Shown here one piece after another: positions 15,762 through 21,718 of a DNA stretch of 25,860 nucleotides. Made by a program: the position numbers and the translations under genes. Position 1 is the stretch's first letter; the number at the start of each line of letters is the position of its first letter. The stretch covers positions 1 through 25,860 of the forward strand of contig CAMGCA010000002.1 in assembly GCA_946011705.1 (NCBI GenBank), in the 5' to 3' direction. A model generated the notes under the pieces. It was given only the letters and a program-made list of their open reading frames with translations, did not search any database and had not been told where the DNA came from. This DNA is from an uncultured Clostridia bacterium (GTDB taxonomy: Bacteria > Bacillota > Clostridia > Oscillospirales > Oscillospiraceae).

Positions 15762-16226
15762 TCAGAATTTTGTACCCGAAAGGAACATCTCCGATTCCAT
15801 AATGCTCCGGTTGCCGTTTTCCATGGTGCTTTCCAGAATTCTGGCCAGCACCTCCAGCACCATCATTTCGCTGAGACGGGAGATGCGGAACATAGAGTTG
15901 TCCCGCTTCCCCTGGGGAGTGGACAGAAGCAACAAATCCGCGATTCTGAATACGGGGGAATACTGGTAGGCCGTAACGGCAATGCTCTTCATCCCCTTCT
16001 GCTTGGCCAGTTCCAGCTCCTTCACCATGGCGGCATAGCCGGCAAAGCCGGTGGTACCCTGAATGGTGACGTGCTCAGGGAAGAGCATGATAATGGCAGG
16101 CGTGTTGGTGGCTTCCGCGGCGTAGACCACGGTTCTGGCCATCACATAATCCATGCAGATAAAGCCAATGGCAGCGGTGTTGCTCTGCTTGGCCAATTTC
16201 AGAATATTTCCAACCTTTTCGTACAT
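15762..16226 (-). pseudogene. Chimeric remnant: class II aldolase N-terminus fused to RpiR-type SIS domain
   Basis: An open frame of 154 codons with a start and an AAAGGGA ribosome site, but made of two halves. Residues 1-71 (MYEKVGNILKLAKQSN..., AAEATNTPAIIM, GFAGYAAMVKEL) look like the start of a class II fructose/tagatose-bisphosphate aldolase. Residues 72-154 (LAKQKGMKSIAVTAYQYSPV, RIADLLLLS, ISRLSEMMVLEVL) look like the second half of the SIS domain of an RpiR/MurR transcription regulator. The join, at KELELAKQKG, is a place where both families carry similar residues, so a deletion between two adjacent genes is the simplest origin. Neither half keeps an active site or the HTH. I infer non-function, but the frame is intact and could yield a stable small protein. 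Confidence 0.7.
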
Positions 16227-16255
16227 AAATAATCCCTTTCAAAAAACAGCATTGA

Positions 16256-16816
16256 TTATCTGCGGTTTTCCTTCAAGAGGCCCGGCAGGAGGCCGCCGGC
16301 GAAGGAATCGCCCAGACCCACAACAGTGGGATTGGTCACATGGCTCAGATCCTTGCAGGGCACGCAGCAAATGCGCTCGCCCAGCCGCTACCGCATCTGC
16401 TGGCAGAAGGTCACGGCAGCCGCCTTGGGCGCCATGGCGGCAGTCTGGACCTGGGGGTTAATGTCGTCGCCGCTGCGGAACCGGGAAGCGGCCATGGTCA
16501 CGCCGCCCTCCAGGGAAGCGCGCATCATGCCGGCATTGTGGCCGTAGGCCAGCGCCCAGGCGGCGGAGTGCACCAGCACCAGGGGAATTCCGGAGTTCTT
16601 GTGGACAGTCTCCAGTGCCGGGATAACCGCGTCGGGGTCCAGAATATCTATGCGCCTGCCGATGTACTCCTGCAGCTCATCCTCGTTCATGCTGAGGATA
16701 TGGGCATGGGGGCACAGCTGCTCATGCACATAGTAGCGGAAGGAAATTCGGCAGGAGGAATGCCCAATAGATAATATTCTGTCTGGAAGCTGGGCGAACG
16801 TCCTTCCCTTTGCACG
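16256..16816 (-). pseudogene. Truncated sugar kinase (PfkB / ADP-dependent kinase superfamily) with in-frame stop
   Basis: The frame reads HAHILSMNEDELQEYIGR, then LVLVHSAAWALAYGHN and LEGGVTMAASRFRSGDD. It is cut by a TAG at 16390-16388 and continues in the same frame as RLGERICCVPC and PTVVGLGDSFAGGLLPGLL to a TAA at 16258-16256. GLGDSFAGG is the C-terminal catalytic segment of this kinase superfamily, and the SMNEDEL part matches ADP-dependent sugar kinases. The N-terminal half is missing: upstream codons are degenerate, with a TGA at 16819-16817. It lies 29 bp before the aldolase chimera on the same strand and was probably in one operon with it. Confidence 0.65.
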
Positions 16817-16881
16817 TCATATCCTCAGTCCCTTCTAATGTGATTGACCCCCAGTTTATCCCGCGTACCTCTAAGTTGTCT

Positions 16882-16963
16882 CTAAGTGGGATGCGATTCC
16901 ATATAGTCAGTCCTCCTTTGTTTTGATACTGTCATTGTATCGGAGGATAACAGGAATGTCGAA
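16882..16963 (-). promoter_or_regulatory. Orphan promoter and ribosome site upstream of the decayed kinase
   Basis: On the minus strand TTCGAC (16963-16958), an 18-bp spacer and TACAAT (16939-16934) precede a perfect AGGAGG (16917-16912) and an ATG at 16902. That ATG opens only a six-residue frame (MESHPT) ending in TAG. This looks like the original start region of the ruined minus-strand operon, left without its gene. From 16817 to 17040 I see no other coding sequence. Confidence 0.5.
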
Positions 16964-16972
16964 TATGCCAAA

Positions 16973-17003
16973 GCCCCGGTTGTGCGCAAGGCAAAACCGG
17001 GGG
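16973..17003. other. GC-rich hairpin of unknown role
   Basis: Inverted repeat CCCCGGTT (16974-16981) / AACCGGGG (16995-17002) with a 13-base loop and no T run. It is upstream of the orphan promoter on the minus strand and may be an old terminator or operator. Confidence 0.35.
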
Positions 17004-17040
17004 CATAAACTCAGTATGTAATATCTTTGATGAAAATAAG

Positions 17041-17082
17041 AAATCCGAACGCACTCCCGGCCGGGAGTAAGTTCGGATTTTT
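17041..17082 (+). terminator. Terminator-like hairpin overlapping the outer end of tRNA-linked element 1
   Basis: AAATCCGAAC(gc)ACTCCCGG / CCGGGAGT(aa)GTTCGGATTT, a nearly perfect stem followed by TT. Its right arm forms the outermost bases of the 129-bp element. The corresponding end near element 2 lacks the matching left arm. Confidence 0.6.
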
Positions 17083-17196
17083 CATGTATGGTGGACGATA
17101 TAGGACTCGATTAAGCTAGGGAGCATCCGGCGTCCAGCCGCCGGATGGTGACAGTCCACCGGACTGTCACATATAGATGGGTTCGAGTTCTATCTC
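17068..17196 (-). repeat. tRNA-Val-linked palindromic element, copy 1
   Basis: A 129-bp unit related to 25359-25487, read here in tRNA orientation. Its outer end (17110-17089) repeats the last 22 bases of the tRNA-Val gene exactly, including CCA. Its inner end (17181-17196) is a slightly degenerate inverted copy of the same tRNA segment, so the ends can pair. Inside are two hairpins: a 9-bp stem (17124-17147) identical to copy 2, and a 10-bp stem with a 3-base loop (17148-17170) that differs from copy 2 by four compensating base-pair changes. No coding capacity. It could be an integration scar, a tRNA-derived mobile palindrome or a structured RNA. Confidence 0.8.
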
Positions 17197-17206
17197 TAAT
17201 ACCATA

Positions 17207-17249
17207 CCAATAGGAAAAGCACACCCTTTGGGTGTGCTTTTCCTATTGG
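17207..17249 (-). terminator. 20-bp perfect hairpin abutting tRNA-Val copy 1
   Basis: Arms 17207-17226 and 17230-17249 pair perfectly around a 3-base loop (core AAAAGCACACCC / GGGTGTGCTTTT). The first arm in transcription order includes the tRNA's own CCA. There is no T run after the stem, only TTTT within it. Probably the tRNA terminator, but of unusual design. Confidence 0.65.
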
Positions 17250-17323
17250 TGGACGATATAGGACTCGAACCTATGACCTTCCGCACGTCAAGCGGATGCT
17301 CTAGCCAGCTGAGCTAATCGTCC
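17247..17323 (-). tRNA. tRNA-Val(GAC), copy 1
   Basis: A 77-nt cloverleaf with encoded CCA. The acceptor stem is GGACGAT/ATCGTCC, the D arm GCTC...GAGC, the anticodon stem TCCGC/GCGGA with loop TTGACGT (anticodon GAC, codon GTC), and the T arm ATAGG-TTCGAGT-CCTAT. It is identical to the plus-strand copy at 25239-25315, in the opposite orientation, and transcribed alone from its own promoter. Confidence 0.97.
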
Positions 17324-17339
17324 AAGAAATTACCCAATC

Positions 17340-17368
17340 AGTATACCTGAGTAAGGGTAATTTGTCAA
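17340..17368 (-). promoter_or_regulatory. Promoter of tRNA-Val copy 1, bracketed by an inverted repeat
   Basis: On the minus strand TTGACA (17368-17363), 17-bp spacer and TATACT (17345-17340), the same hexamers and spacing as for tRNA copy 2. A 9-bp inverted repeat AAATTACCC (17327-17335) / GGGTAATTT (17355-17363) brackets the -10 box. It may be an operator or a coincidence of AT-rich sequence. Confidence 0.85.
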
Positions 17369-17423
17369 GAGCGGATTTCAAAAAATCCAGGGAACGCTGG
17401 CAGGAAAAAGTCTCCGCGCCCCC

Positions 17424-17452
17424 TTTTCTTTTGCGGCAAAATCGGTTATAAT
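17424..17452 (+). promoter_or_regulatory. Promoter of the GH13 gene
   Basis: TATAAT at 17447-17452 with a poor -35 (TTTTCT at 17424-17429, 17-bp spacing). It starts about 55 bp from the tRNA-Val promoter and points the other way, so this is a divergent control region. Confidence 0.55.
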
Positions 17453-17486
17453 ATCCGCCGTAATGTGTCTACCCAAGGAGATTGCC

Positions 17487-19334
17487 ATGAGAATTCTGTA
17501 CGACAGCAAGCTTCCCCAGTATAAGACCCCCTTCGGCACGCTGACCCCCGGTCAGGTTTGCAGCGTGCATATCCACATCCCCTGCGCCGTTCAGGCCACC
17601 TCGGTGACCTTGCTTCTCAAATACGAGGACGGCAAAACCGGCGCCCAGGATATCCACCTGACAAAGCAGGCCGTCAAGGGCGCCTACGAGGTCTGGGGCG
17701 GAGACTTTTCCATTCCCCACACCGGCCTGTACTTCTACCACTATTACATCGACACCCCCAGCGGCTGCTTCCGGCTGTTCAAGCAGGGAGACGACACCAA
17801 TATGGAGGCAGGCGACCTGTGGCAGGTCAGCTGCGTCCCCGCGGATTTTCACACCCCGGACTGGGCCAAGGGCGCGACTATCTACCAGATTTTCCCGGAC
17901 CGGTTCTATAAGTCCGGAGACTGCGACCTCACCGGCAAGCTGACCCCCTACACGGTGCACAGAAGCTGGGGAGAAGAGGTGGAATGGAGGCCCACGGAAG
18001 ACGGGAAAGTGCTGAATAACGACTTTTACGGCGGTAATTTTAAGGGCATCACCGAGAAACTAGACTATATCGCCAGCCTGGGCGTGAACCTCATCTACCT
18101 GAACCCCATTTCCAAGAGTTTTTCCAGCCACCGCTACGACACCGGCGACTACAAGACCCCCGACCCCATGCTGGGTACGGAGGAAGACTTCGCCGAGCTG
18201 TGCCGTCAGGCTCACAAGCGGGGTATCCGGGTGATTCTGGACGGCGTGTACTCCCACACCGGCTCCAACAGTCCCTACTTTAACCGGGAGGGTCAGTTCG
18301 ACAGCGTGGGCGCCTACAATTCCACCGAGTCTCCCTATTCCAGCTGGTTTACCTTCTACAACTGGCCGGATTCCTACAATTCCTGGTGGAATTTTGACAC
18401 CCTGCCCACGGTGAACAAAATGGACCCGGCGTTCATCAACTATATTATCGAAGACGAGGACAGCGTGGTTGCCCACTGGCTGAAGCTGGGCGCCGACGGC
18501 TTCCGGCTGGATGTGGCGGACGAGCTGCCGGACGAATTCATTCAGCTACTGCGAAAGCGCATCAAGGGCATCAATCCCGAAGCCCTGCTGCTGGGCGAGG
18601 TGTGGGAGGACGCTTCCACCAAGATCGCTTACGGCCGACGCCGGACCTACTTCACTGCCGGTGAGCTGGACAGCGTCATGAATTACCCCTTCCGCACCGC
18701 CATCATCGATTATGTCCGTGGCCGGGACAGCGGCAAGGGGCTGAAAGAAACGGTGATGGCCATTGTGGAAAACTACCCGGCGGAGGTGGTGCTGTGCAAC
18801 ATGAACCTGCTGGGCACCCATGATACCCCCCGGATTCTCACTGCCGTGGTGGATGAATTCAACGGCACCCGGGAGGAAATGGCCAAGCGGCACCTGAGCC
18901 GCCACCAGTATGACATCGCCTATGACCGGCTGCTGATGGCCTCCTTCCTGCAATACACCCTCCCCGGCAGCCCCAGCCTGTACTACGGCGATGAGGCGGG
19001 CTTGGAGGGGGGGAAGGACCCCTTCAACCGCCGTACCTACCCCTGGGGCTACGAGAATATGGAATTCATCGACCACTTTAAGCGGCTGGGCCGCCTGCGC
19101 CGGGAGCATCCCGCCTTCCGCTACGGCGACATCCATTTCTTCCAGGCGGGAGACCGGCACCTGGGCTTCACCAGAAGCTATCAGGGGAAAACCTACCGGG
19201 TCTACTGCAACCGGGATGCCGACCCCTGGGAGATTCCCGCCGGGAAGCTGGTGGCGGGCTTCCACCTGCAGATCGTGGCGCCGGACTGGCTGACCCTGGC
19301 CCCCAGAGGCTACTGCATCACGGAGGACGAGTGA
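17487..19334 (+). CDS. GH13 alpha-glycosidase (neopullulanase/cyclomaltodextrinase-like)
   Basis: 615 residues, no signal peptide, so probably cytoplasmic. An N-terminal beta-sandwich (about 1-120, CBM34-like) precedes the catalytic barrel, which starts at ATIYQIFPDRF. Conserved regions are DGVYSHTG (252-259), GFRLDVADE (nucleophile D342), LLGEVWED (acid/base E371) and LLGTHDTPR (H445, D446). All three catalytic acids are present. The likely role is cutting maltodextrins or cyclodextrins taken up from starch. The start is the ATG at 17487, six bases after AAGGAG; an upstream in-frame ATG at 17463 lacks a ribosome site. The short C-terminal domain ends at TEDE, and the Cys-rich small gene starts one base after the stop codon. 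No transporter is nearby. Confidence 0.92.
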   Translation: MRILYDSKLPQYKTPFGTLTPGQVCSVHIHIPCAVQATSVTLLLKYEDGKTGAQDIHLTKQAVKGAYEVWGGDFSIPHTGLYFYHYYIDTPSGCFRLFKQGDDTNMEAGDLWQVSCVPADFHTPDWAKGATIYQIFPDRFYKSGDCDLTGKLTPYTVHRSWGEEVEWRPTEDGKVLNNDFYGGNFKGITEKLDYIASLGVNLIYLNPISKSFSSHRYDTGDYKTPDPMLGTEEDFAELCRQAHKRGIRVILDGVYSHTGSNSPYFNREGQFDSVGAYNSTESPYSSWFTFYNWPDSYNSWWNFDTLPTVNKMDPAFINYIIEDEDSVVAHWLKLGADGFRLDVADELPDEFIQLLRKRIKGINPEALLLGEVWEDASTKIAYGRRRTYFTAGELDSVMNYPFRTAIIDYVRGRDSGKGLKETVMAIVENYPAEVVLCNMNLLGTHDTPRILTAVVDEFNGTREEMAKRHLSRHQYDIAYDRLLMASFLQYTLPGSPSLYYGDEAGLEGGKDPFNRRTYPWGYENMEFIDHFKRLGRLRREHPAFRYGDIHFFQAGDRHLGFTRSYQGKTYRVYCNRDADPWEIPAGKLVAGFHLQIVAPDWLTLAPRGYCITEDE

Positions 19335-19335
19335 T

Positions 19336-19506
19336 ATGGAACAGGAGAAAATTGTTTCCGGCTACTGCCGCCAGCTGGATTCCTCCCGGATGGTGGAGGT
19401 TGTGACCCAGGACGGCGAGATCACCGAGGTGGACTGCTGCTACGGTAACTGCGTCTATCAGGGCAGCTGCCTGATCGCCGGGGAGATTGACGCCATGAAG
19501 GTATAA
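19336..19506 (+). CDS. Small Cys-rich protein, 56 aa
   Basis: The ATG at 19336 follows the GH13 stop by one base, so translation is probably coupled. The peptide starts MEQEKIVSGYCRQLDSSRMV and ends VDCCYGNCVYQGSCLIAGEI plus six residues. Five Cys occur in 56 residues, four of them in the CC-x3-C-x4-C cluster, which suggests a zinc or iron-sulfur site. It is soluble with no signal. I do not know the family. The tight link to GH13 could be functional or accidental. Codon use resembles its neighbours, which argues for a real gene. Confidence 0.75.
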   Translation: MEQEKIVSGYCRQLDSSRMVEVVTQDGEITEVDCCYGNCVYQGSCLIAGEIDAMKV

Positions 19507-19510
19507 ATTT

Positions 19511-19547
19511 ACAGCCCGCTGTTCGCACAATGCGTACAGCGGGCTGT
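19511..19547. terminator. Hairpin between converging genes
   Basis: A perfect 12-bp stem ACAGCCCGCTGT / ACAGCGGGCTGT around a 13-base loop. It lies between the Cys-rich gene (plus) and the 19555-19920 gene (minus). On the minus strand it is followed by AAATTTAT; there is no strong T run on either strand. Confidence 0.65.
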
Positions 19548-19554
19548 CGTACTC

Positions 19555-19920
19555 TCACGGCTTTCCAAAGAGGATTTCCGGGTGGGTGTCCTTCAGGAAA
19601 TCCAGCAGGGCGGCTGCTTTCTTCTCGATATCGTCTCCGATGTACAGCTCCAGCTCCGTGCCGTCCTTCAAGATCAGAACCAGCTTTTCCATGATGAAGC
19701 TGTTGCCGCCGCAGCACAGCTTGCCGTAGACCGGCTCCACCCGGCGGAAGATCCGCTGGACCTCCGACAGGGCCACGGCGTACCAATGCAGGCCACCGCG
19801 CCAGAAGACCGCGGTCTGCCCGGGCCGCACCCAGCCGTAATCCGTCCCGGCGGCAAATTCCGCGTCCAGAGTGGGGTTCGTCCTTTTTTTGAAGATGTAT
19901 GGTTTCAGATTGACAGCCAT
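19555..19920 (-). CDS. Hypothetical protein, 121 aa
   Basis: Unrecognised soluble protein. The start at 19920 has GGAGGG seven bases upstream. The N-terminal half is basic (MAVNLKPYIFKKRTNPTLDA). The middle reads VRPGQTAVFWRGGLHWYAVA and contains a CCGG pair of cysteines. The C-terminal half (LVLILKDGTELELYIGDDIE, AAALLDFLKDTHPEILFG) looks like a two-strand-plus-helix unit, similar to small PH-like or YcxB-like domains that read 'FVxLKDG...'. That resemblance is only structural intuition. A possible extended -10 box lies just upstream. It is not clearly in an operon with the 20008-20814 gene, which ends 87 bp upstream. Confidence 0.65.
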   Translation of the reverse strand: MAVNLKPYIFKKRTNPTLDAEFAAGTDYGWVRPGQTAVFWRGGLHWYAVALSEVQRIFRRVEPVYGKLCCGGNSFIMEKLVLILKDGTELELYIGDDIEKKAAALLDFLKDTHPEILFGKP

Positions 19921-19945
19921 GGCAATTCCCTCCGTTTTTTTCTTG

Positions 19946-19954
19946 ATTCTATCA
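19946..19954 (-). promoter_or_regulatory. Possible extended -10 of the 121-aa gene
   Basis: On the minus strand TGATAGAAT (19954-19946), the same extended -10 as upstream of alr. No convincing -35 is visible. It is 26 bases from the ATG. Confidence 0.4.
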
Positions 19955-20007
19955 TATCGCCGGAGGGGTCTTCCGTGATTTGGTCACCAAAAGGGGTGCC
20001 CTTGAAT

Positions 20008-20814
20008 TTATTCCCGCGGTTTCTCCGGAGCTTCCACCTTGGGAATAAACCGGTGGGCCACCTTGCCCTGGCCCTTTTTCTTGACGTAGAAGTAGCCGAT
20101 GAAGGAGAAGACCACCGCGCCGATGAAATTCACAAACAGGTCCTTCATGGTGTCAATGATGCCGATATCCAGATAGCCCCCCAGACCCAGGGCCTGCTGG
20201 GTTCCGTCGGAATGCACCACGATCACGTCGGCGATGTCCCGGATATGAACCACGGTGTTGGTCAGGGTGGGATCCAGATTCACGGAGTGAATGGCGTTTA
20301 CAATGGTGTCCTTCTGCATATCCATGCCCAGGAAATAGTCGCCGCTGAATTCAAAGAACTCCCACAGCACGCCCACCGTCATGGAGAAGCAGAAGGAGAC
20401 GATGGCCAGATACAGGGGCGACAGCTGGAAGGTGAACCGGTCGTTGCGGTTCATCATGTCCACCAGTGCGAAGCCGATGGCTGCGCAGAGGAAGCCGTTG
20501 ATGGTGTGCAGCATGGTGTCCCAGTGGGGCACCCGGACATAGAAGCTGTTCAGCTCCCCCAGGATTTCCGCCGCGAAAATGAACAGGAGAATCACAATTT
20601 CCAGCGTGTCCGGCAGCACGATTTTCAGCCGCCGGGAGATGATGCTGGGCATAATCATCAGTACCAGCGACAGAGAGCACAAAAACACGCTTTGATATTC
20701 CCGCCGAAGCACCGCCCGGATGAGGATGAAGATAATCAGTCCACGGAGCACCAGATACACGGTCAGTGTGGTTTTGTTCTTGTAAAATCGGTTTTCTTTT
20801 CGCTCACGCGCCAT
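20008..20814 (-). CDS. Integral membrane protein, YjdF/DUF2238-like
   Basis: 268 residues with about six membrane helices (for example TVYLVLRGLIIFILIRAVL, EIVILLFIFAAEIL, INGFLCAAIGFALV, SFCFSMTVGVLWEFFEF and FVNFIGAVVFSFIGYFYV). Conserved-looking polar residues lie at HWDTMLHTINGF and GVLWEFFEFSGD, a pattern I associate with the YjdF/DUF2238 group. The role of that group is unknown; the His/Asp/Glu pattern could indicate a metal or phospholipid site. The C-terminus is basic and cytoplasmic. The start overlaps the stop of the upstream DUF3786 gene by 11 bases, so the two are probably co-translated. Confidence 0.68.
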   Translation of the reverse strand: MARERKENRFYKNKTTLTVYLVLRGLIIFILIRAVLRREYQSVFLCSLSLVLMIMPSIISRRLKIVLPDTLEIVILLFIFAAEILGELNSFYVRVPHWDTMLHTINGFLCAAIGFALVDMMNRNDRFTFQLSPLYLAIVSFCFSMTVGVLWEFFEFSGDYFLGMDMQKDTIVNAIHSVNLDPTLTNTVVHIRDIADVIVVHSDGTQQALGLGGYLDIGIIDTMKDLFVNFIGAVVFSFIGYFYVKKKGQGKVAHRFIPKVEAPEKPRE

Positions 20815-21430
20815 AATTTTCCTCCATTTCCGCCTTCAGCCGCTCCAGCAGCAGCCCCTTGGCAAAGTACATGGTCTCATACTTCAAATACATCAGGGCA
20901 TTTTCGTCCCAGAGATACCGCAGGCGGGCGGGAAATTCCTCGTCCCCCAGCCACAGCTGTACCGCCAGTGGCAGGCCGTCAAAGACCTCAATGGCATAGG
21001 CGATATCCCCCGTTGGCAAGGGCTTCCCGCCAAGGGCCTCGCAGGCTTTCCGGAAGGCTTCGGGCCGGGACTGAAACAATTCCGCGTCAGGATCCCACTG
21101 ATCCAGCAGATCTTGATGGAAGGCCCGGCCAAAATCCGCCATATTCTGAAACCGCCCGCTGACGCAGCGGGTTTCCTTGCTGTCGCAGATCAAATCCAGC
21201 AGGGTCATAACCTCCGAATGGGTGTTGGCATCCCTCCAGACCCCGTTTTCCTCCCGCTCCAGATCGCCGGTTTTCCGGGAGAGCCGATACCTCCGGGAAA
21301 AGAGGACTGGATACAGAAAATCCTCGTCATATGGAAGATGCAGCTTCCGGATCAGGGCATCCTGATCGTAGGTCAGAAAATACCGCTTCGCCTGGGCCGC
21401 CTGCAAAAGATAGTTGTTCGTGCGTGCCAT
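20804..21430 (-). CDS. DUF3786-like protein
   Basis: 208 residues. The C-terminal segment, VQLWLGDEEFPARLRYLWDE followed by NALMYLKYETMYFAKGLLL, matches my memory of DUF3786, a family of anaerobes with no known function. Other features are a basic N-terminus (RTNNYLLQAAQAKRYFLTYD) and scattered Cys (LLDLICDSKETRCVSG). Start choice is uncertain: the ATG at 21430 has GGGGG about eight bases upstream, and another in-frame ATG at 21442 lies almost at the edge of MITE-like element C. That element occupies the whole upstream region, so the gene may rely on a promoter within or beyond it. It overlaps the downstream membrane gene by 11 bases. Confidence 0.7.
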   Translation of the reverse strand: MARTNNYLLQAAQAKRYFLTYDQDALIRKLHLPYDEDFLYPVLFSRRYRLSRKTGDLEREENGVWRDANTHSEVMTLLDLICDSKETRCVSGRFQNMADFGRAFHQDLLDQWDPDAELFQSRPEAFRKACEALGGKPLPTGDIAYAIEVFDGLPLAVQLWLGDEEFPARLRYLWDENALMYLKYETMYFAKGLLLERLKAEMEENYGA

Positions 21431-21443
21431 ATGTGCCCCCATT

Positions 21444-21595
21444 CGTAGGGCGGGGTCATGACCCCGCCGATCACGTCAGACGTAGCTGACACTGTCGTTT
21501 CGTGGTAATTGTTTGGATTACAACTTGCCAAATTCCATTCATCGAAGACTGCGGATAATTGGAACCGGGTCGGCGGAGTCATGACTCCGCCCTAC
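21444..21595. mobile_element. MITE-like palindromic element C
   Basis: 152 bp with 27-bp terminal inverted repeats (three mismatches). Each end is itself a perfect 20-bp palindrome: GGCGGGGTCATGACCCCGCC at 21449-21468 and GGCGGAGTCATGACTCCGCC at 21572-21591. The two ends differ by a compensating pair, so both palindromes stay perfect. A small hairpin (GTCAG-acgtag-CTGAC) lies inside. There is no open frame. It sits between the DUF3786 gene and alr, which are transcribed away from each other. Confidence 0.8.
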
Positions 21596-21677
21596 AAAGT
21601 GTACCTATTGTACCACCAATCCCCGAAAATCGCAAGAAAACCTTAAAGCATTCCTTGTTTACTTTTGTTACCACTTA

Positions 21678-21686
21678 TGATAGAAT
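21678..21686 (+). promoter_or_regulatory. Extended -10 promoter of alr-capA
   Basis: TGATAGAAT (21678-21686), an extended -10, about 33 bases before the GTG start. A TTG-rich stretch lies in the -35 region but no consensus box. Confidence 0.5.
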
Positions 21687-21718
21687 GGTCATAATCCCGA
21701 AAAAGAGAGTTGATTTCT

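Noticed and set aside
17068..17196. Second tRNA gene or tRNA pseudogene beside tRNA-Val
   Set aside because: Only the 3' end of the tRNA is present, as inverted partial copies around two hairpins; there is no anticodon arm or intact D arm.
19582..21162. Plus-strand open frame of 526 codons opposite three minus-strand genes
   Set aside because: It crosses gene boundaries of the sense strand, including the 19921-20007 gap, and is His/Gln-rich without domains or a ribosome site.
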